Below are positions 17,760-26,431 of a DNA stretch of 64,000 bases, in pieces; the stretch's first letter is position 1; each line of letters opens with the position of its first letter. Position numbers and translations under genes: made by a program. The DNA comes from CBDIHH01 sp965279095 (GTDB lineage Bacteria; Pseudomonadota; Alphaproteobacteria; Caulobacterales; Caulobacteraceae): assembly GCA_965279095.1 (NCBI GenBank), contig CBDIHH010000006.1, positions 806,001 to 870,000 of the forward strand, given 5' to 3'. Below the pieces are notes generated by a model. It saw only the letters and a program-made list of their open reading frames with translations, searched no databases and was not told the DNA's origin.

Positions 17760-18068
17760 ATGGATCGACAAAATATCCGCATCCGGCTCAAGGCCTTTGA
17801 CCACCGGGTGTTGGACCACTCAACCCGCGAGATCGTGAACACCGCCAAGCGCACCGGCGCGACTGTGCGCGGTCCGATCCCGCTGCCCACGCTCATCGAG
17901 CGTTTCACCGTCAACCGTTCGCCGCACGTCGACAAGAAGTCGCGCGAACAGTTTGAAATCCGCACGCACAAACGCGTGCTCGACATCATCGACCCCACCC
18001 CCCAGACCGTGGACGCGCTCATGAAGCTCGACCTGTCTGCCGGTGTGGACGTCGAGATCAAGCTCTAG
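17760..18068 (+). CDS. rpsJ: 30S ribosomal protein S10
   Basis: 102 residues, the normal length for S10, which packs in the 30S head and, as NusE, also joins the NusB antitermination complex. The IRIRLKAFDH opening and the central loop GPIPLPT...FTVNRSPHVDKKSREQFE are diagnostic. First gene of the ribosomal cluster; rplC starts ten bases later. In many proteobacteria tuf and fusA precede it, but here the upstream genes are unrelated. Confidence 0.98.
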   Translation: MDRQNIRIRLKAFDHRVLDHSTREIVNTAKRTGATVRGPIPLPTLIERFTVNRSPHVDKKSREQFEIRTHKRVLDIIDPTPQTVDALMKLDLSAGVDVEIKL

Positions 18069-18077
18069 GAGGCCGCC

Positions 18078-18839
18078 ATGCGAACCGGCGTACTCGCCAA
18101 GAAGCTGGGAATGACGCGCTTCTTCGATGAAGACGGATCCCACGTGCCCGTGACCGTGCTGTCGCTCGACGGCTGTCAGGTCACCGCTCAACGCACCAAG
18201 GACCGGGACGGCTATGTCGCCCTGCAACTGGGCGCGGGAGCCAAAAAGGCCAAGAACACCTCCCAGGCCATGCGTGGCCACTTCGCCAAGGCTCTGGTCG
18301 AGCCCAAGCGGGTGCTCGCGGAGTTCCGCGTGGAAGAGGGCGACCTGATCGACGTGGGCGCGGAATTCACCGCCGACCACTTCGTCCCGGGCCAGAAGGT
18401 CGACATCTCCGGTGTCACCGTCGGCAAGGGCTTCCAGGGCGCGATGAAGCGCTGGAACTTCGGCGGCATGCGGGCCACCCACGGGGTGTCCGTCTCCCAC
18501 CGGGCGCACGGCTCCACCGGCCAGCGCCAGGATCCCGGCAAGGTTTTCAAGGGCAAGAAGATGGCCGGCCACATGGGCCAGACCGTCATCACCCAGCAGA
18601 ACCTGACCATCTGGCGCATCGACGTCGAGCGCGGCCTCATCCTGGTCAAGGGCGCCGTGCCCGGCCACGAAGGGACCTACGTCAAGGTGCGCGACGCCAT
18701 CAAGGCCAAGGCCCACGCCGACGCCCCGCAGCCCGGCGCCTTCCGCAAGGCCGGCCAGGAAGAGTCCGCGCCCGTGTCGGACGCCCCGGTTGAAGACGTC
18801 GCCGTCGAAACCAACGCGAACGGTGGAGACGAAGCATGA
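18078..18839 (+). CDS. rplC: 50S ribosomal protein L3
   Basis: 253 residues. The L3 core (about 1-210) includes MRTGVLAKKLGMTRFF at the start and the conserved R-x-H-G-S-T-G-Q-x-Q-D-P-G-K-V-F-K-G-K-K-M-A-G-H-M-G loop near residues 145-172, which reaches toward the peptidyl transferase centre and carries the PrmB-methylated Gln. A C-terminal extension of about 40 residues, Ala/Glu/Val-rich and acidic, is not in E. coli L3 but is common in alphaproteobacteria. The stop overlaps the rplD ATG by four bases. Confidence 0.98.
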   Translation: MRTGVLAKKLGMTRFFDEDGSHVPVTVLSLDGCQVTAQRTKDRDGYVALQLGAGAKKAKNTSQAMRGHFAKALVEPKRVLAEFRVEEGDLIDVGAEFTADHFVPGQKVDISGVTVGKGFQGAMKRWNFGGMRATHGVSVSHRAHGSTGQRQDPGKVFKGKKMAGHMGQTVITQQNLTIWRIDVERGLILVKGAVPGHEGTYVKVRDAIKAKAHADAPQPGAFRKAGQEESAPVSDAPVEDVAVETNANGGDEA

Positions 18840-19477
18840 AGCTCGACGTAATCACCCTGGACGGCGGCAAGGGCGGCTCGATCGACCTGCCCGACGACAT
18901 CTTCGGCATCGAGGACATCCGCGGCGACATCCTCGCCCGGGTGGTGACCTGGCAGCTGGCCAAGCGCCGCTCCGGCAACCACAAGATCCAGGTGCGCAAC
19001 GAGGTCTCGCGCACCGGCAAGAAGATGTACAAGCAGAAGGGCACCGGCGGCGCCCGTCACGGCTCGCGCCGGGCGGCCCAGTTCGTCGGCGGCGCCAAGG
19101 CCCACGGCCCCGTCGTCCGCAGCCACGAATTCTCGCTGACCAAGAAGTTCAAGGCCCTGGGCCTGCGCCATGCGCTGTCCTCCAAGGCCAAGGACGGCTC
19201 CCTGGTGGTGATCGACACCCTCACCCTGGACGCCCCCAAGACCGCCGGCCTGCGCGCCCAGCTCGACAAGCTCGGCCTGAAGAACGCCCTGTTCATCGCG
19301 GGCCCGGAAGTCGACGGCAACCTGAAGCTGGCGGCGCGCAACATTCCCAACGTGGACGTGCTGCCGAACGCCGGCCTGAACGTCTATGACGTGCTGCGTC
19401 GCCACACCCTGGTGCTGAGCCGCTCCGCGGTCGAAGCGATCCAGGCCCGCTTCTCCGACGAGAAGGAAGCCGCCTAA
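18836..19477 (+). CDS. rplD: 50S ribosomal protein L4
   Basis: 213 residues. The long internal loop that lines the exit tunnel is present (KMYKQKGTGGARHGSRRA, near residues 60-78), as is the conserved L-x-L-x-R-S-A-V-E near the end. In E. coli L4 represses its own S10 operon; whether that applies here is unknown. It overlaps rplC by four bases and shares one base with rplW. Confidence 0.98.
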   Translation: MKLDVITLDGGKGGSIDLPDDIFGIEDIRGDILARVVTWQLAKRRSGNHKIQVRNEVSRTGKKMYKQKGTGGARHGSRRAAQFVGGAKAHGPVVRSHEFSLTKKFKALGLRHALSSKAKDGSLVVIDTLTLDAPKTAGLRAQLDKLGLKNALFIAGPEVDGNLKLAARNIPNVDVLPNAGLNVYDVLRRHTLVLSRSAVEAIQARFSDEKEAA

Positions 19478-19773
19478 TGGCCGCCACCGCCCGTCACTAT
19501 GACGTCATCCAGGCCCCGGTGATCACCGAGAAGGCCACCCTGCTGTCCGAACAGAGCAAGGTCGTGTTCCGCGTGGCCCCTGACGCCACCAAGGACGAGA
19601 TCGCCGCGGCGGTCGAAGAGCTCTTCAAGGTCAAGGTGATCAAGGTCAACACCATGAACACCAAGGGCAAGACCAAGCGTTTCCGGGGCCGTCTCGGCAA
19701 GCGGAACGACGTGAAAAAAGCGATTGTGACTCTCCAAGAGGGCCAATCCATCGACATCGCAACGGGGCTCTAA
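19477..19773 (+). CDS. rplW: 50S ribosomal protein L23
   Basis: 98 residues, full length. V-I-x-x-P-V-I-T-E-K-A-T opens the fold and the extended loop KTKRFRGRLGKRNDVKKAIV near residues 66-84 contacts 23S rRNA. L23 sits at the tunnel exit and docks trigger factor and SRP. Its ATG shares one base with the rplD stop (TAATG). Confidence 0.98.
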   Translation: MAATARHYDVIQAPVITEKATLLSEQSKVVFRVAPDATKDEIAAAVEELFKVKVIKVNTMNTKGKTKRFRGRLGKRNDVKKAIVTLQEGQSIDIATGL

Positions 19774-19776
19774 ACC

Positions 19777-20613
19777 ATGGCCTTGAAACAGTTCAATCCG
19801 ACGTCGCCGGGCCGTCGCGCCCTGGTGCTGGTCGACAAGTCCGAGCTCCACAAGGGCAGGCCGGAAAAGAGCCTCGTCGAGGGTCTGACCAAGAAGGGCG
19901 GTCGCAGCAACAACGGCCGCATCACGGTCCGTTTCCGCGGCGGCGGCGCCAAGCGCCTCTACCGGATGGTCGACTTCAAGCGTCGCAAGTTCGACATGCC
20001 GGCGACCGTCGAGCGGCTGGAATACGACCCCAACCGCACGGCCTTCATCGCCCTCATCAAATATGAGGACGGCGAGCTCAACTACATCCTGGCCCCGCAA
20101 CGGCTCAAGGTCGGCGACGTCATCATCGCCGGCGAGAAGACCGACGTGAAGCCGGGCAACGCCATGCCCCTGCGCGGCATGCCGATCGGCACCATCATCC
20201 ACAACATCGAGCTGAAGCCCCTCAAGGGCGGCCAGATGGCCCGCTCCGCCGGCGCCTATGCCCAGCTGGTGGGACGCGACGGGGGCTATGCCCAGATCCG
20301 TCTCGGCTCGGGCGAGCTGCGGATGGTCCCGGACGGCTGCATGGCCACGGTGGGCGCGGTGTCCAACCCCGACCACATGAACCAGAACCTCGGCAAGGCC
20401 GGGCGCGTCCGCCACATGGGCTTCCGCCCGCACGTTCGCGGCGTCGCCATGAACCCTGTCGACCACCCCCACGGCGGCGGTGAAGGCAAGACCTCCGGCG
20501 GTCGCAACCCTGTCACCCCGTGGGGCCGCCCCACCAAGGGCGCCAAGACCCGCAGCAACAAGGCGACGGACAAATACATTATCCGCACCCGCCACGTGAA
20601 GAAGGCCCGCTAA
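19777..20613 (+). CDS. rplB: 50S ribosomal protein L2
   Basis: 278 residues, normal length. Core L2 signatures include GGRSNNGRITVRFRGGG near the N-terminus, and the C-terminal MNPVDHPHGGGEGKTSGGRNPVTPWG, whose histidine (in DHPHGGG) lies close to the peptidyl transferase centre. ATG 19777 lies three bases after the rplW stop. Confidence 0.99.
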   Translation: MALKQFNPTSPGRRALVLVDKSELHKGRPEKSLVEGLTKKGGRSNNGRITVRFRGGGAKRLYRMVDFKRRKFDMPATVERLEYDPNRTAFIALIKYEDGELNYILAPQRLKVGDVIIAGEKTDVKPGNAMPLRGMPIGTIIHNIELKPLKGGQMARSAGAYAQLVGRDGGYAQIRLGSGELRMVPDGCMATVGAVSNPDHMNQNLGKAGRVRHMGFRPHVRGVAMNPVDHPHGGGEGKTSGGRNPVTPWGRPTKGAKTRSNKATDKYIIRTRHVKKAR

Positions 20614-20616
20614 GCG

Positions 20617-20895
20617 ATGACCCGCTCAGTTTGGAAAGGCCCGTTCGTCGACGGTTATCTGCTCACCAAGGCGGATGCGGTCCAGAGCGCCGGCCGCAAG
20701 GATGTGATCAAGACCTGGTCGCGACGCTCGACGATCATGCCCCAGTTCGTGGGCCTGACCTTCGGCGTGTACAACGGCCAGAAGCACGTGCCGGTCCTCG
20801 TCTCCGAGGACATGGTCGGCCACAAGCTCGGCGAATTCTCTCCCACTCGGACGTTCTACGGCCACGCCGCCGATAAAAAGGCGAAGAGGAAGTAG
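20617..20895 (+). CDS. rpsS: 30S ribosomal protein S19
   Basis: 92 residues, full length. MTRSVWKGPFVD at the start and the GHKLGEFSPTRTFYGH signature near residues 68-83 identify S19, which binds the 30S head with S13. Three bases separate it from rplB and two from rplV. Confidence 0.98.
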   Translation: MTRSVWKGPFVDGYLLTKADAVQSAGRKDVIKTWSRRSTIMPQFVGLTFGVYNGQKHVPVLVSEDMVGHKLGEFSPTRTFYGHAADKKAKRK

Positions 20896-20897
20896 CC

Positions 20898-21278
20898 ATG
20901 TCCCAGAAGAAACAAGAACGGCGGCTCAAGCCCGTCGAGGCGATGGCCAAGGTGAGCAATCTGCGCACCGGCGCCCGCAAGCTGAACCTGGTGGCGCAGT
21001 CGATCCGCGGCCTCAAGGTTCAGCGCGCCCTGAACGAGCTGGAATTCTCGCCCAAGCGCATCTCCAAGGATGTGCGCAAGGCGCTCTACTCGGCCGTCTC
21101 CAACGCCGAGAACAACCACAACCTCGACATCGACAACCTTGTCGTCGCCGAGGCCTATGTGGGCAAGAACCTGGTGATGAAGCGTTTCTCCGCCCGCGCC
21201 CGCGGCCGGTCTTCGCGCATCGAGAAGCCGTTTTCCGAGATCACGATCGTGGTCCGTGAGCTGGGCGAGGCCTCCTAA
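20898..21278 (+). CDS. rplV: 50S ribosomal protein L22
   Basis: 126 residues. The L22 beta-hairpin that reaches into the exit tunnel ends in FSARARGRSSRIEKPFSEI (near 96-114), the site where macrolide-resistance changes occur in other bacteria. A helical N-terminus (about 1-15) extends beyond E. coli L22 (110 residues). The stop shares one base with the rpsC ATG. Confidence 0.97.
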   Translation: MSQKKQERRLKPVEAMAKVSNLRTGARKLNLVAQSIRGLKVQRALNELEFSPKRISKDVRKALYSAVSNAENNHNLDIDNLVVAEAYVGKNLVMKRFSARARGRSSRIEKPFSEITIVVRELGEAS

Positions 21279-22027
21279 TGGGTCAGAAAGTCAATCCGAT
21301 CGGGCTCCGGCTCGGCATCAACCGCACCTGGGACAGCCGCTGGTTCGCCGACGGCAATGACTATGGTCGGCTGCTGCACCAGGACATCAAGATCCGCGAG
21401 GACCTGAAGAAGCGTCTGGTCCAGGCCGGCATCTCGCGCATCATCATCGAGCGTCCCCACAAGAAGTGCCGCATCACCATCTATGCCGCGCGCCCTGGCG
21501 TGATCATCGGCAAGAAGGGCGCGGACATCGACAAGCTGCGCAAGGACGTCTCGGCCATGGCCGAGGGCGAGGTGTTCCTCAACATCGTTGAGGTGCGCAA
21601 GCCCGAGACCGACGCCCAGCTGGTCGCCGAGAACATCGCCCAGCAACTGGAGCGCCGCGTGGCCTTCCGCCGGGCCATGAAGCGTTCGATGCAGTCGGCC
21701 ATGCGCCTCGGCGCCAAGGGCGTCCGCATCAACGTGTCGGGCCGCCTCGGCGGCGCCGAAATCGCGCGGATGGAATGGTATCGCGAAGGTCGCGTGCCGC
21801 TCCATACCCTGCGCGCCGACATCGACTACGGCTTCATCCAGGCCAAGACGACCTACGGCATCATCGGCGTGAAGGTGTGGATCTTCAAAGGCGAAGTGCT
21901 CGAGCACGACCCGATGGCCCAGGACAAGCGTCTGTCGGGTGAAACCGGTCCCGCGGGCGAAGGCGGCGGACGCGAAGGCCGGGGCGATCGTCCCGACCGC
22001 GGCGACCGCAACCGTCGCGATCGCTAG
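21278..22027 (+). CDS. rpsC: 30S ribosomal protein S3
   Basis: 249 residues. MGQKVNPIGLRLGI opens S3; the KH domain with V-I-I-G-K-K-G follows near residues 72-82 and the C-terminal S3 domain ends with GVIGVK-type sequence (TYGIIGVKVWIFKGE). The last 25 residues are a Gly/Arg/Asp-rich tail (R-G-D-R-P-D-R-G-D), likely disordered and longer than E. coli S3 (233). S3 forms part of the mRNA entry site and helicase. Confidence 0.98.
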   Translation: MGQKVNPIGLRLGINRTWDSRWFADGNDYGRLLHQDIKIREDLKKRLVQAGISRIIIERPHKKCRITIYAARPGVIIGKKGADIDKLRKDVSAMAEGEVFLNIVEVRKPETDAQLVAENIAQQLERRVAFRRAMKRSMQSAMRLGAKGVRINVSGRLGGAEIARMEWYREGRVPLHTLRADIDYGFIQAKTTYGIIGVKVWIFKGEVLEHDPMAQDKRLSGETGPAGEGGGREGRGDRPDRGDRNRRDR

Positions 22028-22038
22028 AGGGTCAAGGC

Positions 22039-22467
22039 ATGCTGTCTCCGAAGAAGACCAAATACCGCAAGGCGTTCAAGGGCCGCATCCACGGCGCGGC
22101 CAAGAGCGGCTTCACGCTGAACTTCGGCTCGCACGGGCTGAAGACGATGGAACCCGAGCGGATCACCGCCCGGCAGATCGAGGCGGCCCGCCGCGCGATC
22201 ACCCGTCAGATGAAGCGTCAGGGCCGCGTCTGGATCCGGATCTTCCCGGACCTGCCGGTGTCCGACAAGCCCGCCGAAGTGCGGATGGGCAAGGGCAAGG
22301 GCGCCATCGAATACTGGGCCGCCCGGGTTCACCCTGGCCGGATCATGTTCGAGATCGACGGCGTGACGGACGAAGTCGCGCGCGAAGCCCTGCGTCTTGG
22401 CGCGGCCAAGCTGCCCGTGAAGACCAAGATCGTCGCGCGCATCGAAGCGCCGGCGGCGGCGGAGTAG
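22039..22467 (+). CDS. rplP: 50S ribosomal protein L16
   Basis: 142 residues, normal length. MLSPKKTKYRKAFKGR and the conserved R-Q-I-E-A-A-R-R-A-I-T-R motif near 50-62 identify L16, which organises the tRNA elbow region near helix 38 of 23S rRNA. GAGGGTCAAGGC precedes the ATG. It follows rpsC by 11 bases. Confidence 0.98.
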   Translation: MLSPKKTKYRKAFKGRIHGAAKSGFTLNFGSHGLKTMEPERITARQIEAARRAITRQMKRQGRVWIRIFPDLPVSDKPAEVRMGKGKGAIEYWAARVHPGRIMFEIDGVTDEVAREALRLGAAKLPVKTKIVARIEAPAAAE

Positions 22468-22472
22468 GACCG

Positions 22473-22667
22473 ATGAAGATCGACGAAGTTCGGCGCCTGA
22501 CGCCAGACCAGATGCAAGAGCAGCTGCTCTCGCTGAAGAAAGAGCAGTTCAACCTGCGTTTCCAGGCGGCCACTGGCCAAATGGAAAAGACCCATCGCGC
22601 CAGCGAAGTCCGCAAGGACATCGCCCGCATCAAGACGATCCTCCGCGGCAAGACCGCCGCGGCCTGA
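22473..22667 (+). CDS. rpmC: 50S ribosomal protein L29
   Basis: 64 residues: MKIDEVRRLTPDQM followed by two helices with F-N-L-R-F-Q-x-A-T-G-Q near the middle, the L29 signature. It surrounds the tunnel exit with L23. ATG 22473 lies five bases after the rplP stop; the position between rplP and rpsQ is the canonical one. Confidence 0.96.
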   Translation: MKIDEVRRLTPDQMQEQLLSLKKEQFNLRFQAATGQMEKTHRASEVRKDIARIKTILRGKTAAA

Positions 22668-22678
22668 GGAGACACAGC

Positions 22679-22930
22679 ATGCCCAAACGTATTCTGGAAG
22701 GCGTGGTTGTCTCCGACAAAGGGGACAAGACCGTCATCGTGAAGGTCGATCGGACCATCCTGCACCCGGTGCTGAGGAAGATCGTCCGCAAGTCCAAGCG
22801 CTATCACGCCCACGACGAGACCAACGCCTGCAAGGCGGGCGAGACCATCCGCATCGTCGAGTGCGCGCCGAAATCAAAGCTGAAGACTTGGGAGGTCCTG
22901 CCTAAGGACGCCCAGGCCCAGGCTCAGTGA
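22679..22930 (+). CDS. rpsQ: 30S ribosomal protein S17
   Basis: 83 residues, an OB-fold 16S rRNA binder. G-V-V-V-S-D-K-G-D-K-T near the start, the loop HPVLRKIVRKSKRYHAHDE at about 27-45 and C-x-x-G-x-x-I-R-I-x-E-C-x-P near 51-64 are diagnostic. GGAGACACAGC precedes the ATG. Confidence 0.98.
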   Translation: MPKRILEGVVVSDKGDKTVIVKVDRTILHPVLRKIVRKSKRYHAHDETNACKAGETIRIVECAPKSKLKTWEVLPKDAQAQAQ

Positions 22931-22952
22931 GCTACGGGAAGGATCTGAACCA

Positions 22953-23321
22953 ATGATCCAGATGCAAACTAACCTGGAAGTGGCCGACAATTCGGGCGCC
23001 CGCCGGGTCATGTGCATCAAGGTGCTGGGGGGGGCGGGTCGCCGCTACGCCAGCGTCGGGGATGTCATCGTGGTGTCCGTCAAGGAAGCCATTCCGCGCG
23101 GCCGCGTGAAGAAGGGCGACGTCCTGCGCGCCATCGTCGTGCGCACCGCCCAGGGCGTGAAGCGCAAGGACGGGTCGATGATCCGTTTCGACAAGAGCGC
23201 CGCCGTGATCGTCAACAAGCAGAACGAGCCCATCGGCACCCGGATCTTCGGCCCGGTTCCGCGCGAACTGCGCGCCAAGAACCACATGAAGATCATCTCC
23301 CTGGCTCCGGAGGTCCTGTAA
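22953..23321 (+). CDS. rplN: 50S ribosomal protein L14
   Basis: 122 residues, exact family length. MIQMQTNLEVADNSGARRVMCI and the C-terminal G-P-V-P-R-E-L-R pattern identify L14, which forms intersubunit bridges with 16S rRNA helix 14. The stop shares a base with the rplX ATG (TAATG). Confidence 0.99.
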   Translation: MIQMQTNLEVADNSGARRVMCIKVLGGAGRRYASVGDVIVVSVKEAIPRGRVKKGDVLRAIVVRTAQGVKRKDGSMIRFDKSAAVIVNKQNEPIGTRIFGPVPRELRAKNHMKIISLAPEVL

Positions 23322-23635
23322 TGGCCGCCAAGATCAAGAAGGGCGACCGCGTCGTCCTGCTCGCCGGCAAGGACAAGGGCCGTCAAGGCGCCGTCCTGAA
23401 GGTGTTCCCCAAGGAAGAGCGCGTCCTCGTCGAGGGGCTGAACATGGTTCAGCGCCACACCAAGGCCTCCCAGGGCGATCCCCAGGGCGGCATCAAGCAC
23501 AAGGAAGCGCCGGTTCACGTGTCGAACGTGGCCTACGTCGACTCCGCCGGCAAGCCGACCCGCGTCGGCTTCCGCATGGAAGGCGACAAGAAGGTCCGTT
23601 TCGCCAAGACGTCCGGCGAGGTCATCGATGTCTGA
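23321..23635 (+). CDS. rplX: 50S ribosomal protein L24
   Basis: 104 residues. The KOW motif is at the N-terminus (KKGDRVVLLAGKDKGRQGAV) and the conserved N-x-V-x-R-H-x-K and KEAPVHVSNVAYVD follow. L24 is an early assembly protein near the tunnel exit. Its end overlaps rplE by eight bases, an unusually long overlap for this operon. Confidence 0.98.
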   Translation: MAAKIKKGDRVVLLAGKDKGRQGAVLKVFPKEERVLVEGLNMVQRHTKASQGDPQGGIKHKEAPVHVSNVAYVDSAGKPTRVGFRMEGDKKVRFAKTSGEVIDV

Positions 23636-24191
23636 TACACCCAACTACGAACCGCGCCTCAAGGGCGTCTATCGCGAGAAGATCCGCTCCACGATGAAGG
23701 AGCAGTTCGCCTACACCAACGAGATGCAGATCCCGCGTCTGGACAAGATCGTCCTGAACATGGGCATCGGCGAAGCGGTGGCGGACTCCAAGAAGGTCAA
23801 TGCGGCGATGAAGGACCTGGCGGCGATCGCCGGCCAGAAGCCCGCGCCCACCCGGGCCCGCCAGTCCATCGCCGGCTTCAAGCTGCGCGAAGACATGGTC
23901 ATCGGCGCCAAGGTGACCCTGCGCAAGGACCGGATGTACGAGTTCCTCGACCGGCTGATCACCATCGCCCTGCCGCGGGTGAAGGACTTCCGGGGACTGA
24001 AGCCCACCAGCTTCGACGGCCGCGGCAACTACGCCATGGGCCTGAAGGAGCACATCGTGTTCCCCGAGATCAACTACGACGAAATCGATCAGATGTGGGG
24101 CATGGACATCATCGTCTGCACGACCGCCAAGACGGACGATGAAGCCCGCGCCCTTCTCAAAGAATTTCAATTCCCGTTCGTTGTGAACTAG
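23628..24191 (+). CDS. rplE: 50S ribosomal protein L5
   Basis: 187 residues. L5 binds 5S rRNA in the central protuberance. NEMQIPRLDKIVLNMGIGEA near residue 27, the GAKVTLRKDRMYEFLDRL segment near 90-107 and the closing FPFVV identify it. It starts inside rplX (23628) and so is coupled to it. Confidence 0.98.
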   Translation: MSDTPNYEPRLKGVYREKIRSTMKEQFAYTNEMQIPRLDKIVLNMGIGEAVADSKKVNAAMKDLAAIAGQKPAPTRARQSIAGFKLREDMVIGAKVTLRKDRMYEFLDRLITIALPRVKDFRGLKPTSFDGRGNYAMGLKEHIVFPEINYDEIDQMWGMDIIVCTTAKTDDEARALLKEFQFPFVVN

Positions 24192-24209
24192 GGCGGGGGA
24201 AAAGAAACC

Positions 24210-24515
24210 ATGGCCAAGAAAAGCGCCGTCAATCGCAACGAGATGGTCAAGCGTCTCGCGAAACAATACGAGCCCAAGCGCGCCGCGCTGAAGGAGATCG
24301 CCAACGACGAGAGTCTTCCCCTGGAAGACCGGTTCGCGGCGCGCCTCCAGCTGGCGAAGCTGCCGCGCAACTCGTCCAAGACCCGCATCCGCAACCGCTG
24401 CGAGATCACGGGTCGTCCGCGGGCCTATTACCGCAAGCTGAAGATGTCCCGGATCGCGCTTCGCGACCTGGGGTCCGCCGGGCAGATTCCCGGTCTCGTC
24501 AAGTCGAGCTGGTAG
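24210..24515 (+). CDS. rpsN: 30S ribosomal protein S14 (zinc-free type)
   Basis: 101 residues, the long form without the CxxC...CxxC zinc ribbon; a single cysteine remains in RNRCEITGRPR. MAKKSAVNRNEM and the terminal G-L-V-K-S-S-W are typical. It packs in the 30S head with S3 and S10. GCGGGGGAAAAGAAACC precedes the ATG. Confidence 0.98.
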   Translation: MAKKSAVNRNEMVKRLAKQYEPKRAALKEIANDESLPLEDRFAARLQLAKLPRNSSKTRIRNRCEITGRPRAYYRKLKMSRIALRDLGSAGQIPGLVKSSW

Positions 24516-24524
24516 GAGGGTCTC

Positions 24525-24920
24525 ATGGTGAACGACCCCATCGGCGATATGATCGCCCGGATCAAGAACGCTGCGATGCGCAAGCGCTCCAAGGTGGCCA
24601 CCCCGGCCTCCCGGATGCGCGCCCGCGTGCTGGATGTGCTCCAGGACGAAGGCTACATCCGCGGCTACGCCCTGGTTGAGAAGCCCGGCGAATTTCCTCA
24701 GTTCGAGATCGAGCTGAAGTATTTCGACGGCGAGCCCGTGATCGTCGAGATCTCGCGCGTGTCCAAGCCTGGCCGCCGCGTCTATTCCTCGATCAAGGAT
24801 CTGAAGCCGGTCAAGAACGGCCTCGGCATCTCGATCCTGTCGACGCCCAAGGGCGTCATGTCCGACGCCGTCGCCCGCGATAACAACGTGGGCGGTGAAG
24901 TCCTCATCCGCGTCTATTAG
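24525..24920 (+). CDS. rpsH: 30S ribosomal protein S8
   Basis: 131 residues, normal length. N-D-P-I-G-D-M-I-A-R-I-K-N-A opens the protein and the S-T-x-K-G-V-M-S-D motif near 107-116 is the rRNA-binding signature. In E. coli S8 represses the spc operon by binding near rplE; no equivalent structure could be judged by eye here. GGAGGG precedes the ATG. Confidence 0.98.
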   Translation: MVNDPIGDMIARIKNAAMRKRSKVATPASRMRARVLDVLQDEGYIRGYALVEKPGEFPQFEIELKYFDGEPVIVEISRVSKPGRRVYSSIKDLKPVKNGLGISILSTPKGVMSDAVARDNNVGGEVLIRVY

Positions 24921-24937
24921 GGGCGGAGGAAAGCAAC

Positions 24938-25471
24938 ATGTCACGGATCGGTAAAAAAGCGGTCGCGATCCCCTCGGGGGTCACTCTGACCCTCGAGGGG
25001 CAGACGGTCTCGGTGAAGGGCCCCAAGGGGCAACTCTCATGGACCGTCGCCGAAGAGATCGAGATCAAGCAGGAGGGCGACGAACTTACCTTCGTTCCCC
25101 GCCAGGACAGCCAGCGCGCCAGGTCCATGTGGGGCCTGTCACGCACCCTGATCGCCAATATGGTGCAGGGCGTCACCGCCGGTTACGAGGAAACCTTGGA
25201 ACTGGTCGGCGTCGGCTATCGTGCGGCGATGAAGGGCCAGGGCCTGTCCATCCAGCTCGGCTTCTCGCACGATGTCGACGTTCCGCCGCCGGCGGGTATC
25301 ACCTTCGCGGTGCCCAAACAGACCGAGATCAAGATCTCGGGCATCGATAAGCAGCAGGTTGGCGAAACCGCCGCCCGCATCCGCCGCATCCGTCCCCCCG
25401 AGCCTTACAAGGGCAAGGGCGTCCGCTACGCGGGCGAAAAAGTCCGCCGCAAGGAAGGCAAGAAGAAGTAG
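24938..25471 (+). CDS. rplF: 50S ribosomal protein L6
   Basis: 177 residues, two repeated L6 folds. MSRIGKKAVAIPSGV at the start and the C-terminal R-x-P-E-P-Y-K-G-K-G-V-R-Y near 150-162 are the family signatures. L6 contacts the sarcin-ricin region. GGGGCGGAGGAAAGC precedes the ATG. Confidence 0.98.
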   Translation: MSRIGKKAVAIPSGVTLTLEGQTVSVKGPKGQLSWTVAEEIEIKQEGDELTFVPRQDSQRARSMWGLSRTLIANMVQGVTAGYEETLELVGVGYRAAMKGQGLSIQLGFSHDVDVPPPAGITFAVPKQTEIKISGIDKQQVGETAARIRRIRPPEPYKGKGVRYAGEKVRRKEGKKK

Positions 25472-25474
25472 GCC

Positions 25475-25828
25475 ATGGCCCTTTCTCCTCGCGATACTCA
25501 GAAACGCCGCGCTCAGCGCAACCGCACTCGGCTCAAGGCCCTGTCGAACGGCCGTCCGCGCCTGACGGTCTTCCGGTCCTCCAAGAACATCTACGCCCAG
25601 GTCATCGACGACCTGAGCGGGGTGACCCTGGCGGCCGCCTCGTCCCTGGAAGGGGACAAGAAGGGGGGCTCGGATATCGAAGCCGCCGCCCGCATCGGCA
25701 AGCTCGTCGCCGAGCGCGCCAAGGAGAAGGGCGTCACCGACGTCGTCTTCGACCGGGGCGGCTACATCTATCACGGACGGGTGAAAGCCCTGGCCGACGC
25801 CGCGCGCGAAGCCGGCCTGAACTTCTAA
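25475..25828 (+). CDS. rplR: 50S ribosomal protein L18
   Basis: 117 residues, normal length. R-L-T-V-F-R-S-S-K-N-I-Y-A-Q-V-I near 30-45, the helical middle and F-D-R-G-G-Y-x-Y-H-G-R-V-K-A-L-A-D-A-A-R-E-A-G-L-x-F end are diagnostic. L18 carries 5S rRNA with L5. It starts three bases after rplF. Confidence 0.98.
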   Translation: MALSPRDTQKRRAQRNRTRLKALSNGRPRLTVFRSSKNIYAQVIDDLSGVTLAAASSLEGDKKGGSDIEAAARIGKLVAERAKEKGVTDVVFDRGGYIYHGRVKALADAAREAGLNF

Positions 25829-25837
25829 GAGGATCAC

Positions 25838-26422
25838 ATGGCGCGCAGGAACGAAGGCGGCGGGGATCGCCGCAACAACCGCAACGAGGATGATCGCGAC
25901 AACGACATCGTCGAGAAGCTGGTCCACATCAACCGCGTCGCCGCGACCGTGAAGGGCGGGCGGAGGTTCTCCTTCGCCGCCCTGATGGTGGTCGGCGACC
26001 AGAAGGGCCGCGTCGGCTTCGGCCACGGCAAGGCCCGCGAGGTTCCCGAGGCGATCCGCAAGGCGACCGAGGAAGCCAAGAAGACCATGATCCGCGTGCC
26101 CCTGCGCGAGAGCCGCACCCTGCACCATGACGGCGCGGGCCGTCACGGCGCCGGCAAGGTGATGATGCGCGCGGCGCCTCCGGGCACCGGCGTGATCGCC
26201 GGCGGCCCCATGCGCGCGGTGCTCGAGACCCTGGGCGTCCAGGACGTGGTCGCCAAGTCGGTGGGCTCGTCCAACCCCTACAACATGGTTCGCGCCACCT
26301 TCGACGCCCTCAAGGGCCAGGCCTCGCCCCGCCAGGTCGCGTCCAAGCGCGGCAAGAAGGTCAGCGATCTGATCGGGCGTCGCAGCGACGGGGCCTCGGC
26401 CCCCGACGCCGTCCAGGACTAG
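25838..26422 (+). CDS. rpsE: 30S ribosomal protein S5
   Basis: 194 residues. The N-terminal 20 residues are Asn/Arg/Asp-rich and extra relative to E. coli; the dsRBD-like fold then starts with KLVHINRVAATVKGGRRFSF, and the second domain has GTGVIAGGPMRAVLE near 115-130. S5 helps set decoding fidelity and sits at the mRNA entry. Confidence 0.98.
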   Translation: MARRNEGGGDRRNNRNEDDRDNDIVEKLVHINRVAATVKGGRRFSFAALMVVGDQKGRVGFGHGKAREVPEAIRKATEEAKKTMIRVPLRESRTLHHDGAGRHGAGKVMMRAAPPGTGVIAGGPMRAVLETLGVQDVVAKSVGSSNPYNMVRATFDALKGQASPRQVASKRGKKVSDLIGRRSDGASAPDAVQD

Positions 26423-26431
26423 GAGCCGTTC